Notes under the pieces: model-generated
What the model saw: only the letters and a program-made list of their open reading frames with translations
The model's database searches: none
Told to the model about the DNA's origin: nothing
Assembly: GCF_000802365.1 (NCBI RefSeq)
Contig: NZ_JSZE01000018.1
Coordinates: forward strand, 1 to 64,000
From: Xanthomonas cannabis pv. cannabis
GTDB taxonomy: Bacteria; Pseudomonadota; Gammaproteobacteria; Xanthomonadales; Xanthomonadaceae
Direction: 5' to 3'
Length of the DNA stretch: 64,000 nt
Part shown: positions 43,307-53,909 of the stretch, in pieces
Layout: each line of letters opens with the position of its first letter
Numbering within the stretch: the first letter of the stretch is position 1
Program-made: the position numbers and the translations under genes

Positions 43307-45913
43307 TTACTGGGAAGTCAACAACACTGCCACTGGCGAGCGTGCAAACAGCGTTGACAGTGCCACACGGCCGCGTTGCGGCTGCAGCGTGCTGCCGTCG
43401 AGCACATTACGGTATGTGCCCTCGGCCAATGCCAACGACGCCTGACCCCAGGTCGCCGGCGGCACCAGCAACGGCAGATCGCCCTCGTGTTGATCACCGG
43501 CGCCCAACCGGGTGACTGCGACCACCAGCGCCTGCCCACGGTACTGACGACGGAATGCCAGCACCTGCGCATCGCCACTGACCGCCACGTTCAACGGCTG
43601 ATAGTCGCCCTTCGCAAACAGCGCCGGATGTTCGCCACGCAGCTGCAACAGCAGCGCGGTGAGCCGCGCCTTGACCGCGCCATCGCGCCAGCCGCGCAGC
43701 AGGCTGTTGAAGTCGCGCGCCTGCTCCAGCCACTGCTGGCGCTGGGCGTAATCGACCGGGCGGCGGTTGTCCGGGTCCACCAGCGACAGATCCCAGCCTT
43801 CGGTGCCCTGGTACAGATCGGGCACGCCAGGCACGGTCAGACGCAGCGTGGTTTGCACCAGCGCATTGCGCGCGCCGGCCGCGGCGATGTGGTTGCTGGC
43901 GCGCAGCAAGGCGCGGCGCAGCGGCAACCCGGCGCGGCTGGTCAGCACCTGCTCCACGGTGGCCTGCACGGCCTGTTCGTAGGCGGCCGAACCGTCGGTC
44001 CAGCTGGTATGCAGCTTGGCTTCGCGCACCGCCTTGAGCAGCCACTGCGCCACGCGCTCGGCATACTCGGCCAGCGGCTCGGCCTGGTCGGCGCCCAACC
44101 CGATCGGCCATGCGGCCACCAGGGTCTGCCACAGCATCTGCTGGTCGCCGCCGGCCAGCGCGGGCGATTCCAGTGCTTCGGCCAGGGCATCGAACTGGGC
44201 GCTCTGCTCGATCCACCACCGCGGCTGTTCGGACAGCACCGCCAGCCGCATGCGCAGGTCTTCGCCACGCTTGTGATCGTGCGTGGCGGTGGCCAGCAGC
44301 GCGCGCGGGTAATGCTTGGCACGCTCGGCATTCTGCGCGTGGAACTCGGCGGCCTCGTTGGCGAAATGGGTCGGATGGCTGCCCACCTCGTTACGCGAGA
44401 GCAGCACGCCATGCCGGTAGAACGCGGTGTCTTCCACCGCCTTGGCATTGAGCGGCGCAGACAGCTGCTCCACACGCCGGCGCAGGATGCGTCGCAGCGC
44501 GATCTGCGCACGGTCGGCACCGCTATCGTCGAGCAGCCAACGCTCGATCGCATCCACGGCCGCCACGATCGACTCGGGCATGCCCTCGCGCGCCTGCGCA
44601 GCGGTGGCACGCAGCCGCTCTGCCTCGCTGCCGACGATGCCCTTGGCACCGGCGTAAGTGCGGTACACCGGGAACCAGCGCAGCAGCACGCATAAACCGC
44701 GCGCCAGCATCTGCGGGCTGAACTCGCGCGTGGGCGGGTCCAGCCGCGCCAGGGCCGACAGCGCACCGACTGCGCGATTGAATTCGGTCTGCAGCGGGCC
44801 ACGCAGCATCTCGTCGCGTGCAGCGCGCTCTTCCTGCGCGAAATCGCCGCTGCGTCCGCTCACCCGCTGCCAGGCACGCGCCAGTGGCTTGAAGCCGGCT
44901 GGGTCGTGCAGCACGCCGCCGACCTGGTCCATGAAGTCGTAGCCGGTGGTGCCATCGCAGGGCCAGTCGGCCGGTAGGTGCTCGCCGGGGGCGAGGATCT
45001 TTTCCAGATACAGCCCCAGCGTGCCGGGCTTGAGCCCGCGCGTACGCCCGGCCGCATCCAGCCGGCTGCGCAACTTGCGCACATACCCGGTGGGATCGGT
45101 GAGCCCGTCCACATGATCGATGCGCAGGCCATCCAGATGGCCTTCGGCCACCAGCCGCAGCGGCAGCGCATGCACCGCGTCGAACACGGCCGGCAGTTCC
45201 ACCCGCAACGCCACCAGCGAGGTGATGTCGAAGAAGCGGCGGTAGTTGAGCATGTCGTTGCCCACACGCCACCAGTTCAGGCGATACGGTTGGCGTTCGA
45301 TCAACTTGTGCAGCCGGCCATCGCCGCGCCTGGCGCCATCGTTGTAGTCGCGCAGCCACTGCGCGCGTGCCGCTTTGTCCGGCACCTCCAGCGTCTGCGC
45401 CCGGATCGGGTAGCGCTGGTCGTAATGCGCCAGCGCGGGGCTGCCATCGTCTTCGATCACCAGGGTGATCAGACCTTCGGCCAGCGCGGTGGCATACGGG
45501 CGATCCAGCACTGCCAGCCACAACTTGCCGTCGCGGCCCGGTGCGCGCCAGTCGATGTCGAACCAGTCGGCATGCTTGGCGCTGCGGCCGTTGCGCAACA
45601 CATCCCACCACCAGGCGTTTTGCGCGTGCGTGGCCATGTGGTTGGGCACGATGTCGGCGATCAGGCCCATGCCGTGTTCGCGTGCGGCTTGCGAGAGCGC
45701 GATCAACGCGTCTTCGCCGCCGAGCTCGGGGTTGACCACGGTCGGGTCGATGTTGTCGTAGCCATGCGTGGAGCCCGGCACCGCGGTGCCGATCGGCGAC
45801 AGATACAGATGGCTGATGCCAAGGCCGGCGTAGTAAGGCACCTGCGCGAGCGCGTCGTGCAGGGTGAACCCGGCATGCAGCTGCAGGCGGGCGGTGGCGC
45901 GAAGGTCGATCAT
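43307..45913 (-). CDS. treY: malto-oligosyltrehalose synthase TreY
   Basis: Converts the reducing end of maltodextrin from an alpha-1,4 to an alpha,alpha-1,1 link, creating a terminal trehalosyl unit that TreZ then releases. 868 residues, long for GH13, as usual for TreY. Motifs: ATARLQLHAGFTLHDALAQV at the start, VPNHMA, catalytic Asp266 in LRIDHVDG, Glu304 in LYLEKILAPGE and Asp546 in TATHDHKRGED. The start overlaps the malQ stop (ATGA). The C-terminus closes with the domain that carries TLFARSPVAVLL. Confidence 0.93.
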   Translation of the reverse strand: MIDLRATARLQLHAGFTLHDALAQVPYYAGLGISHLYLSPIGTAVPGSTHGYDNIDPTVVNPELGGEDALIALSQAAREHGMGLIADIVPNHMATHAQNAWWWDVLRNGRSAKHADWFDIDWRAPGRDGKLWLAVLDRPYATALAEGLITLVIEDDGSPALAHYDQRYPIRAQTLEVPDKAARAQWLRDYNDGARRGDGRLHKLIERQPYRLNWWRVGNDMLNYRRFFDITSLVALRVELPAVFDAVHALPLRLVAEGHLDGLRIDHVDGLTDPTGYVRKLRSRLDAAGRTRGLKPGTLGLYLEKILAPGEHLPADWPCDGTTGYDFMDQVGGVLHDPAGFKPLARAWQRVSGRSGDFAQEERAARDEMLRGPLQTEFNRAVGALSALARLDPPTREFSPQMLARGLCVLLRWFPVYRTYAGAKGIVGSEAERLRATAAQAREGMPESIVAAVDAIERWLLDDSGADRAQIALRRILRRRVEQLSAPLNAKAVEDTAFYRHGVLLSRNEVGSHPTHFANEAAEFHAQNAERAKHYPRALLATATHDHKRGEDLRMRLAVLSEQPRWWIEQSAQFDALAEALESPALAGGDQQMLWQTLVAAWPIGLGADQAEPLAEYAERVAQWLLKAVREAKLHTSWTDGSAAYEQAVQATVEQVLTSRAGLPLRRALLRASNHIAAAGARNALVQTTLRLTVPGVPDLYQGTEGWDLSLVDPDNRRPVDYAQRQQWLEQARDFNSLLRGWRDGAVKARLTALLLQLRGEHPALFAKGDYQPLNVAVSGDAQVLAFRRQYRGQALVVAVTRLGAGDQHEGDLPLLVPPATWGQASLALAEGTYRNVLDGSTLQPQRGRVALSTLFARSPVAVLLTSQ

Positions 45914-47844
45914 GGGTGCGGTTCCGTAACGGCCGCGACGCGACGCGCCTCGGCAAAGCCCTGCAGCGCCGTACTCAGGCGCGCATGCGGCAAGGGATCG
46001 GGCAGGCGTCGACGCCAGTTGGGATGGACCTCGACGGTACCCGGCAGATTGGGTTGTTCTTCCAGCGCCAGCGCGTCCTCCACCGGCAGCAAGGCCAGTG
46101 GCGAGACGCTGGTGGCGGTAAAGCGCAGCGCGCCCAGCAGCGGGTCGCCCGCAGCAGCCAAGCCGGCGTGTTCGACCGCCGCGTCCAGCCGCGCGACGTC
46201 CTTGCTGCGGTCGTTGGTGTCGCCGTCTGCCTGCGCAGGCGCGATCAATTCCAGCGTGCGGCGCCATTCGATGTCGCGGCCCGCACGCCAGCCGGTGAGC
46301 GTGGGCAGATCATGCGTGGTGGTGGTGGCGATGGCATCGGGCCGCCACAAAGACGGCGCGACGAATGCGCCGTCTTTGTCGCGGGTGAACATCAATACAT
46401 CGATGCCCATCACCCCACGCTGCGAAAGTTCCTCGCGGATGCCCGGCGGCACCACGCCCAGGTCCTCGCCGATCACGATGGCGCGATGCCGCCACGATTC
46501 CAGCGCCAGCAGATTGAGCAGATCGTGCAGCGGGTAAGCCAGATACGCGCCTTCGTTGGAGCCGGCGCCATCGGGTACCACCCACAGCCGCATCAGGCCA
46601 AGAATGTGATCGATACGGATCCCGCCGCGGTCGCGCAACACCGCGCGCAACAGCGCGATATACGGCGCAAACCCACTGCGCCGGAGTGCGGTGGGCGAAT
46701 ACGCACCGATGCCCCAATGCTGGCCATCGGCATTGAAGGCATCCGGCGGCGCGCCCAGCACCAGGCCACGCAACACGGTGTCTGCAGCGGCCGCGGCTTC
46801 GGCACCGTTGGGGTCGAAGCCCACGGCCAGATCGGCAATCAGGCCGATCTTCATGCCGCGCTCGTGCGCTTCGCGTTGCGCATCGGACCAACTGCGCGCG
46901 GCCAGCCACTGGGTGAACACATGCAGCTGCGGGTCGTTGTCGCCAAAGTCCTGCGCGGCGAAGCGTGCGAAGCCCTCCAGCGCCTGCCCGCCCGCGTTGC
47001 GGAACGCGAGCAGATCGGGGTGGTCCGGCGCCACCCGCGTATGCAGGTGGCGCAGCAGTTCCCACTTGGCCTGGGCCGAGGCCGGCCAGTCGATCAAGCC
47101 ATTGGCGTGCAGCGTGTCGAAACGCTGGCGCAGGCCGTCGACCTCGTCGATCGCCTGCAGCGCCAGTTCGCCCAGCACGCGTACCGGCGCGGCATGCAGC
47201 GGGTCGAAAAAGCGCCGGTCGCTGGGCGAATACGGGCTGTAACCGCCGGTGACCGGGCGCGAGGCATGCACTGGACTCAGGGCCAGTGCATCGGCGCCGG
47301 CCAGTGCCGCATGCCGCAACCATTCCACTGTAGCGGCAGCATCGCCGATCCCGCCGTCATCGAGACTGCAGGCCGAGTAGACCTGCAACGCCATGCCCCA
47401 GGCACGCGGCGCCGGCTGGCCGCAGGCGTCGGCCACGCTGAAGCAGCGTTGCGGGGCGACGGCCACCTGCTGGGTCAACCCGCCGATCTGCAGCGTCCAG
47501 TAACCGAAGCGCTGCGGTGCGCGCAGCTGCCCTTGTGCGTCGGCACGCGCGTCTTCGCTGCCACCCGCCTCATCGGTCCAGCGGCCGCTGGCGTTGGCGG
47601 CCACCCGCAACGCCAGCGGCTCGCCCACCTGCACGGTGAGCAGCGGCGCCACTTCGTCGGACTGCGCCTTGCAGCGGCGCAGGCTGTCTTCGCGCTGACT
47701 GGCGGTGGCGGCAGGCAGGTCCAGCGCGGTGAGCACCGCCTGTACCGATGCCTCGGATACCTGCCGCGGCTGGTCGCTGGCATCCACCCAATCCACCATC
47801 ACCCCGGCCGCGGCGGCCAGGGTGTGCAAGGGGTTCGTGCTCAT
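45910..47844 (-). CDS. malQ: 4-alpha-glucanotransferase (amylomaltase)
   Basis: Transfers alpha-1,4 glucan segments between maltooligosaccharides (GH77). 644 residues. The active-site residues are Asp412 in IRIDHILGLMRLW, Glu460 in VIGEDLGVVP and Asp512 in TTTHDLPTL. The N-terminal about 150 residues are the extra beta-rich domain seen in the long MalQ form. It starts and stops with four-base overlaps to treZ and treY, so it belongs to the trehalose part of the operon. It can lengthen short chains to make substrates for TreY. Confidence 0.93.
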   Translation of the reverse strand: MSTNPLHTLAAAAGVMVDWVDASDQPRQVSEASVQAVLTALDLPAATASQREDSLRRCKAQSDEVAPLLTVQVGEPLALRVAANASGRWTDEAGGSEDARADAQGQLRAPQRFGYWTLQIGGLTQQVAVAPQRCFSVADACGQPAPRAWGMALQVYSACSLDDGGIGDAAATVEWLRHAALAGADALALSPVHASRPVTGGYSPYSPSDRRFFDPLHAAPVRVLGELALQAIDEVDGLRQRFDTLHANGLIDWPASAQAKWELLRHLHTRVAPDHPDLLAFRNAGGQALEGFARFAAQDFGDNDPQLHVFTQWLAARSWSDAQREAHERGMKIGLIADLAVGFDPNGAEAAAAADTVLRGLVLGAPPDAFNADGQHWGIGAYSPTALRRSGFAPYIALLRAVLRDRGGIRIDHILGLMRLWVVPDGAGSNEGAYLAYPLHDLLNLLALESWRHRAIVIGEDLGVVPPGIREELSQRGVMGIDVLMFTRDKDGAFVAPSLWRPDAIATTTTHDLPTLTGWRAGRDIEWRRTLELIAPAQADGDTNDRSKDVARLDAAVEHAGLAAAGDPLLGALRFTATSVSPLALLPVEDALALEEQPNLPGTVEVHPNWRRRLPDPLPHARLSTALQGFAEARRVAAVTEPHP

Positions 47845-49598
47845 GTGCGGTCCTCGTGCCAGGCGATGAAGCCGTCGACCGGCAACTGCTGCGCATCGGC
47901 ATCGACATTCTCGGCATACGCCACGCGTCCGCGCAGTGGCGGCAGCGGCACTGCAGCGGCGCCAACGTTGAAGGCGACATGCCACAGCCCATCCGGCAAC
48001 TCCCAGGTCGTGGTCAGCGCGCCCTCGGCCAGCACGCTGGCGCGCAGCGCGCGCGCTTCGGCCAGTCCCGGTACCAGCCACTGACGCCGCACGCCCAGCA
48101 ACGCGGTGAACCACGCCGTCCAGCGCGCACCATCGCCGTGCGCGGCATCGGCGATCGGCGATCGCGACGCTTCGAACGTGGCATGGCTGTTGGGGTCGGG
48201 AATGGTGGCGCGCTGCGCTTCGTCGGCAAACGCGGCAAAGTGCGCAAACTCCTTGCGGCGGCCTTCGCGCACCGCATCGTCCAGCGGCGGGCCGAAGTCG
48301 GTGAAGAACAGGAACGGCTGCGTAGCGCCCCACGGCTCGCCCATGAAGAACAGCGGGATCATCGGCGTCAACGCGGTCAGCGCCAATGCGGCACGCAGGC
48401 GTTTGGGCGCCACCAGCACGCTCAGCCGTTCGCCGCGGGCACGGTTGCCGATCTGGTCGTGGTTCTGCGCAAACACCACGAACTTGTGCGGCGGCAATGC
48501 ACCACTGGGCTCGCCGCGCACATGCCCACGCGGGTCGGGCTCGCCCTGGTAGGCAAATCCTTCGCCCAGCACACGCGCAAGATGCTCAGTCGGCTTGTCG
48601 GCGAATGCGGCGTAATAGCCTTCTTCTTCGTCGGTCAGCAGCACATGCAGGGCGTTGTGGAAGTCGTCGTCCCACTGCGCGGTGTAGCCGCGTTGCAGCT
48701 GCGAGGCCTGGTTGGCCTCGTTTTCCAGCACCAGGTGCACGTGGCGCCCCGCCGGCAGGCTGGTCTCCACGGTCTCGCGCAAGGTGTCCAGGAACGCATT
48801 CGGGGTGATCGCATGCACCGCATCCAGGCGTAGCCCGTCGAAGCGGTATTCGTGCAGCCACATCAGTGCGTTGTCGAGGAAGTAGCGCTGCACCGGCGGC
48901 TTGCGGAAGTCGATCGCGGCGCCCCACGGCGTGGGCTTGTCTTCGTTGAAGAACGGGCCGGCATAACTGTGCAGGTAATTGCCGTCCGGGCCAAAGTGGT
49001 TGTAGACCACATCCAGCAACACCATCAGGCCGTGTCCGTGCGCGGCATCGATCAGCGCCTTGAGCGCGTCCGGGGTGCCGTAGGCGTCGGCCGGCGCATA
49101 CGGCAGCACGCCGTCGTAGCCCCAGTTATGCGCACCTGGAAACGCACTCAATGGCATCAGCTCGATGGCGGTGATGCCCATCGCCGCCAAGTGCGGCAAC
49201 TGCGCCTGCACTCCGGCATAACCGCCGCAGGTGCCCACGTGCAGCTCGTAGATCACCGCCTCGTCCCAGGGCCGTCCCTGCCACTGGGTGTTCTGCCAGG
49301 CATAGCCGTCGGTGGGCTGGACCGCGCTGGGGCCGTGCACGCCTTCGGGCTGCCAGCGCGAGGCCGGGTCCGGCACCGGCTCGCCGCCGTCCACGCTGTA
49401 GCGATACCGCGCATCCGCCGCGCAGGCGAACGTGGCGGTAAAAAAGCCGTCCGCTCCGGCCTGCAGCGCGTGGCGGGTGCCATCGTCGAAGACCACCTCC
49501 ACGCGCGTGGCGTCCGGTGCCCAGAGCGCGAAGCGCACCTGTCCCTCACCCGCTGGCCATGCGCCCCAGGCCGGGGTGGTGTCGTTGCGCTGGTTCAT
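47841..49598 (-). CDS. treZ: malto-oligosyltrehalose trehalohydrolase TreZ
   Basis: Cuts the alpha-1,4 link next to the trehalosyl end made by TreY and frees trehalose. 585 residues. It has an N-terminal module 48 (VRFALWAPDATRVEVVFDDG), then GTCGGYAGVQAQLPHLAAMG and the GH13 barrel. Catalytic Asp259 in GLRLDAVHAI, Glu292 in LVLENEANQ and Asp381 in AQNHDQIGNR. The ATG lies two bases after the glgB stop, and its own stop overlaps the malQ start. Confidence 0.93.
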   Translation of the reverse strand: MNQRNDTTPAWGAWPAGEGQVRFALWAPDATRVEVVFDDGTRHALQAGADGFFTATFACAADARYRYSVDGGEPVPDPASRWQPEGVHGPSAVQPTDGYAWQNTQWQGRPWDEAVIYELHVGTCGGYAGVQAQLPHLAAMGITAIELMPLSAFPGAHNWGYDGVLPYAPADAYGTPDALKALIDAAHGHGLMVLLDVVYNHFGPDGNYLHSYAGPFFNEDKPTPWGAAIDFRKPPVQRYFLDNALMWLHEYRFDGLRLDAVHAITPNAFLDTLRETVETSLPAGRHVHLVLENEANQASQLQRGYTAQWDDDFHNALHVLLTDEEEGYYAAFADKPTEHLARVLGEGFAYQGEPDPRGHVRGEPSGALPPHKFVVFAQNHDQIGNRARGERLSVLVAPKRLRAALALTALTPMIPLFFMGEPWGATQPFLFFTDFGPPLDDAVREGRRKEFAHFAAFADEAQRATIPDPNSHATFEASRSPIADAAHGDGARWTAWFTALLGVRRQWLVPGLAEARALRASVLAEGALTTTWELPDGLWHVAFNVGAAAVPLPPLRGRVAYAENVDADAQQLPVDGFIAWHEDRT

Positions 49599-49600
49599 CG

Positions 49601-51832
49601 TTATTTCTCCGCTTGCAGATAGAGCGTGGCCAGCGGCGGCAGGGTCAGGCGCAGGGATTGCGCATGCCCATGCATGCCCATCGGTTCGGTCGCCAGACGA
49701 CCGCTGTTGCCGAGGTTGCTGCCGCCGTAATGGGCACTGTCGGTGTTGAGGATCTCGCGCCAGAGGCCGGCACGCGGCACCCCCACGCGATAGTCGTGAA
49801 GCGGCTGCGGAGTGAGGTTGCTCACTGCCAGCAGGGGCGGCGCACCGCCGTCGGGGTCGTGACGGATGAAGGCGAGCACGCTGTTGCGTGCGTCATCTGC
49901 CACGCTCCAGTCGAACCCGTCAGTGCGATGGGTGCCGCGATACAGCGCGGGCACCCGGCGCAAGTTGGCGTTGAGGTCGCCCACCAGTCGCTGCACGCCG
50001 CGATGTGGCGCACCGTCGAGCAGATGCCAGTCCAGCGACTGATCGTGGTTCCAGTCCACCCACTGGCCGAATTCGGCGCCCATGAACACCAGTTTGTCGC
50101 CGGGGTGCGCCCACATCAGCGCCAAGTAGGCGCGCAGGTTGGCGAAGCGGCGCCAGTCGTCGCCGGGCATCTGCCCGAGCAGGCCGCCGCTGCCATGCAC
50201 CACCTCGTCATGTGACAACGGCAGCACGAAGCGTTCGTCGAAGGCGTACACCAGGCCGAAGGTGAGCTGGCTGTGGTGTTGCGCACGGTCGGCCGGATCG
50301 CGCTGCATGTAGCTCAGCGTGTCGTGCATCCAGCCCATGTTCCACTTGTGGGTGAACCCTAGCCCGCCGTCGCTGATCGGCGCGGTCACCCCCGGCCAGG
50401 CGGTGGATTCTTCGGCGATGGTCAGCACGCCGGGATGGCGCGAGGCGATCTCGCGGTTGAGCTGGCGCAGGAAGGTCACCGCCTCCAGGTTCTCGCGGCC
50501 GCCATGGGCGTTGGGCACCCACTCGCCTTCGGCACGGCCGTAGTCGCGATACAGCATCGAGGCCACCGCATCCACGCGCAGGCCATCCAGATGGTAGTGG
50601 TCGACCCACTCCAGTGCGCTGCCCAGCAAATAGGCGGTCACTTCGGGCCGGCCATAGTTGTAGATCAGCGTATTCCAGTCGCGGTGCACGCCTTCGCGCG
50701 GGTCGGCATGCTCGTAAAGCGCAGCGCCATCGAACTGCGCCAGGCCGTGGGCGTCATCGGGAAAATGCGCGCTGACCCAGTCCAGGATCACGCCGATGCC
50801 GGCACGGTGGCAGGCATCGACGAACTGCGCAAAGCCGTCCGGGCTGCCGTGACGCGCAGTGGGTGCATACAGCCCCAACGGCTGATAGCCCCAGGAGCCT
50901 CCGAACGGGTGTTCGGTGATCGGCAGCAGCTCGATATGGGTGAAGCCTAGCTCCTGCACGTACGGGATCAGCTGCGCGGCCAGCGTGGGCCAGTCCAGTG
51001 GCTGGTTGTGCCCATCGCGGCGCCACGACGCAGCGTGCACCTCGTAGATGGACAGCGGCGCCGGCATCGCCTGCGCATTGCGCTTGCCCATCCAGTCGGC
51101 ATCGGTCCACGCAAACGCGGCGGCACCCGGCACCACCGAGGCGGTGGCCGGCGGCAGCTCGCTCTGGCGCGCGACCGGATCGGCCTTGAGCAGGACCCGG
51201 CCATCGGCAGCGGTAATCGCATATTTGTAGCGGGCACCGGCTTCCACGCGCGGCAGGAACACTTCCCAGAAGCCGCCGATCCGCTGCCGCATGGGATGCC
51301 GCCGCGCGTCCCAGCCGTTGAAGTCGCCCACCACGGCCACGCGCTGTGCATGCGGCGCCCATACCGCAAAGCGCACTCCGGGCACATCGGCGCACTGCAG
51401 GTGCCGGGCGCCCAAGGCGCAGCGCAGCGCCTGCCCGTCGCCGGCGGCGATCTGCAGCAGCATCGATTCGTTCAGGGTCGGGCCAAACGCGTACGGGTCT
51501 TCGATCTCCTGCACCGCCTCCGGCCAGACGATGCGCAGCCGGTACGGCCCCTCGACCGCCAGCTCGCCTTCGAACACGCCGTCGAACGCGCCCGGCTGCA
51601 TGCGTGCGAGCAATTTGCCACGCGGATCGATCAGGCCCATTGCCTCGGCGCCCGGTGCCAGCACACGAACCCGGCGGCGGCCATCGGCCTGCAGGTGCGG
51701 GCCCAGCACGGCAAATGCATCGGCCGGCGCGCCGTCGGCCAGGGCCTGCAAGGCGTGCATGACGTCAGACATCCCTTCCGTGGTCACACCGTCTTCCGTG
51801 TGTTGCCCCTGCACGCCCTGCCGTTCGCTCAT
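49601..51832 (-). CDS. glgB: 1,4-alpha-glucan branching enzyme
   Basis: Makes alpha-1,6 branches in glycogen (GH13). 743 residues with two N-terminal modules, the second with [20 protein letters not shown]. Catalytic residues: Asp421 in [14 protein letters not shown], Glu474 in [10 protein letters not shown] and Asp542 in LSHDEVVHG. The ATG overlaps the glgA stop (ATGA); an in-frame ATG 21 codons later (MSDVMHAL) is an alternative. It is the standard partner of glgA. Confidence 0.95.
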   Translation of the reverse strand: MSERQGVQGQHTEDGVTTEGMSDVMHALQALADGAPADAFAVLGPHLQADGRRRVRVLAPGAEAMGLIDPRGKLLARMQPGAFDGVFEGELAVEGPYRLRIVWPEAVQEIEDPYAFGPTLNESMLLQIAAGDGQALRCALGARHLQCADVPGVRFAVWAPHAQRVAVVGDFNGWDARRHPMRQRIGGFWEVFLPRVEAGARYKYAITAADGRVLLKADPVARQSELPPATASVVPGAAAFAWTDADWMGKRNAQAMPAPLSIYEVHAASWRRDGHNQPLDWPTLAAQLIPYVQELGFTHIELLPITEHPFGGSWGYQPLGLYAPTARHGSPDGFAQFVDACHRAGIGVILDWVSAHFPDDAHGLAQFDGAALYEHADPREGVHRDWNTLIYNYGRPEVTAYLLGSALEWVDHYHLDGLRVDAVASMLYRDYGRAEGEWVPNAHGGRENLEAVTFLRQLNREIASRHPGVLTIAEESTAWPGVTAPISDGGLGFTHKWNMGWMHDTLSYMQRDPADRAQHHSQLTFGLVYAFDERFVLPLSHDEVVHGSGGLLGQMPGDDWRRFANLRAYLALMWAHPGDKLVFMGAEFGQWVDWNHDQSLDWHLLDGAPHRGVQRLVGDLNANLRRVPALYRGTHRTDGFDWSVADDARNSVLAFIRHDPDGGAPPLLAVSNLTPQPLHDYRVGVPRAGLWREILNTDSAHYGGSNLGNSGRLATEPMGMHGHAQSLRLTLPPLATLYLQAEK

Positions 51833-53412
51833 GACACCGTCGCAAGCGCAGGCGCGGTTGCAGCGGTGTGTTCGTAGAGGGAAAGATATTTCTTGCCGGC
51901 CACATCCCAGCCGCTGGGCCGCAGCATCGCCGCGCGGCGCATCGCCGACAGCAGGCTGGGCAGGCGGAAGGTGCGGAACGCGCGCTCCAGGCAGCGGCGC
52001 AGGGCCTCCACGCTGGCGTGCTGGAACAGGAAGCCGGTCACGCCATCGTCCACGGTGTCGATCAGCCCGCCGGTGGCATGGGCGATCGGCAGGCAGCCGA
52101 AGCGCTGCGCGTACATCTGGCTCAGGCCGCACGGCTCGAAGCGCGACGGCATCAGCAGGAAGTCGGCACCAGCAAACATGCGCCGCGCCAAGCCTTCTTC
52201 AAAACCGATGAAGGCACCGACCTGGCCGGGATACCGGCGGGTCAGCTCGGCCACCTGGTGTTCAATCTCCGGCTCGCCACCACCGATCACCGCGATCTGG
52301 CCGCCGGCCGCCACGATCTGCGGGGCCACCTCGCAGATCAGGTCCAGACCCTTCTGGTGCACCAGCCGCGAGACCACCGCAAACAGCGGGCCGGTGCTCT
52401 CGCGCAGGCCGAACGCCTTGCGTACCTGGGCCGCGTTGGCCTGGCGGCCCTGCCACTGGTTCACGCTGAAATGCGAATCCAGGTGTGAGTCGGTCCGCGG
52501 GTCCCAGCTGGCGTCGATCCCGTTGACGATGCCGGTCAGCGCGCCCTTGGCCGCGCGGCCGGCCAGCAGCCGGTCCAGCCCGCAGCCCTGGGCCGGGCCG
52601 GTGATCTGCTTGGCGTAGCTGACGCTGACCGTATTGACGTGGTCGGCATTGACGATGCCCCCGCGCAGGAACGACATCTGCCCATAGAACTCCAGCTCGG
52701 CCACACGCTCGGCCGGGATGCCCAGTGCGGCAGCCATCGAATACGGCACCAGGCCCTGGTAGGCCAGGTTATGGATGGTCAGCAGGCAGGGCGTGGTGCC
52801 GCCGGACCAGCGCACATAGCCGGCCGCCAACGCGCACGGCCAGTCGTTCAGATGCAGCAGGCGCGGCTTCCAGCCCAGCCCGGCATGGCCGGCAGCGATC
52901 TGCGCGGCGGCATGCGACAGGGTGGCGAAGCGGATGGCGTTGTCTTCGAACTCCGAGCCGCTGGTGCTCACATACGGCGAGCCATCGCGTTCGAACAGTT
53001 CCTTGGACAGCAGGATATAGATGGGCAGCCCGTCGGACTGCACGATGCGCCCGATGTCGCAGGCCGGCAGCGCGGCATGCGCCAGCACGCGGCCCACGAT
53101 CTCGACCTTGCCGGCACGCTCGAGCACCGCGCGGTAGCCGGGGATCAGCACGCGCACGTCGTAGCGGTGACGCAGCGCGCGCGGCAGCGCGGCCGCCACA
53201 TCGCCCAAGCCACCGGCCTTGATGAAATCCGCCATCTCCGACACCACGAACAGCGCCCCACGGGTATCGGCCAGGGACACCGGCAGACGCTCGTGATGAC
53301 GGATGAATCGCCCGCGCGCATCGCGCGGCCGCCCGCTCTTTTTCAGCGTGGGGAGCAACGTGCTGCGATCCAAGCGTGCAGTAGTGGCGTGAAGCGGCAT
53401 CATGGCAACCAT
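51829..53412 (-). CDS. glgA: glycogen (starch) synthase with N-terminal extension
   Basis: Adds glucose from ADP-glucose to the non-reducing end of alpha-1,4 glucan (GT5). 527 residues. The family normally starts with the strand before the sugar-nucleotide loop; here that segment is [20 protein letters not shown] at about residue 54, with KAGGL in place of the usual KTGGL. The preceding about 50 basic residues ([20 protein letters not shown]) have no counterpart in E. coli GlgA. The C-terminal domain is intact: [36 protein letters not shown]. The 5' end lies at the head of the operon. Another start further in would remove the extension. Confidence 0.92.
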   Translation of the reverse strand: MVAMMPLHATTARLDRSTLLPTLKKSGRPRDARGRFIRHHERLPVSLADTRGALFVVSEMADFIKAGGLGDVAAALPRALRHRYDVRVLIPGYRAVLERAGKVEIVGRVLAHAALPACDIGRIVQSDGLPIYILLSKELFERDGSPYVSTSGSEFEDNAIRFATLSHAAAQIAAGHAGLGWKPRLLHLNDWPCALAAGYVRWSGGTTPCLLTIHNLAYQGLVPYSMAAALGIPAERVAELEFYGQMSFLRGGIVNADHVNTVSVSYAKQITGPAQGCGLDRLLAGRAAKGALTGIVNGIDASWDPRTDSHLDSHFSVNQWQGRQANAAQVRKAFGLRESTGPLFAVVSRLVHQKGLDLICEVAPQIVAAGGQIAVIGGGEPEIEHQVAELTRRYPGQVGAFIGFEEGLARRMFAGADFLLMPSRFEPCGLSQMYAQRFGCLPIAHATGGLIDTVDDGVTGFLFQHASVEALRRCLERAFRTFRLPSLLSAMRRAAMLRPSGWDVAGKKYLSLYEHTAATAPALATVS

Positions 53413-53909
53413 CTAAACGTCCGTCGTAAAGTGGGTGGAGACGGAAAACGGCGAAGCGAAAACCATCGTCTGCCGATCCGGCCAGACGACCTGCTGCGAA
53501 TGAGGAGCGGGGCCGACGCGCGTACTCCACGTCGTCCTTGCTGACGAATCTACACCCCGTCCAAATAAAATATGCGTGAACATGTGCTGACTTTTCTGCG
53601 ACAGCCCACATTCCGTTACGCACGGTTGCGTATGTCTGCCGGCATAAGCGATGCATTGCAGGGCCATGAGATCCCCGTATCGGTGCATCTGCACTGCAAC
53701 GCACCGAATGCGGGAGCGCATGGCCGCGTTCGCCGTCATCCGCGTAACCGGTTCATGCGCGCCAACCCATGCGCAGTCAAAGCCGTGATGCGCTCGCGAT
53801 TCCTGACCGAGGGGGTGATCAATTGAGCCGCGACAGGGCCTGAGCCCGCTCAAGCGACCCGCGCGCGGGCCGATAACCCGCCATAGCACGTCGACCTTCG
53901 AGACCTGGC
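53413..53909. other. divergent control region of glgA and the GGDEF gene
   Basis: Nearly 500 bases without a supported gene. It must contain the promoter of the glg/tre operon and that of the diguanylate cyclase. A short rightward open frame at 53572-53826 lacks a ribosome site and similarity. I cannot point to a convincing operator. Confidence 0.45.

Noticed and set aside
53572-53826. 84-codon open frame upstream of the GGDEF gene
   Set aside because: No ribosome site, no recognisable domain, and codon use unlike neighbouring genes.
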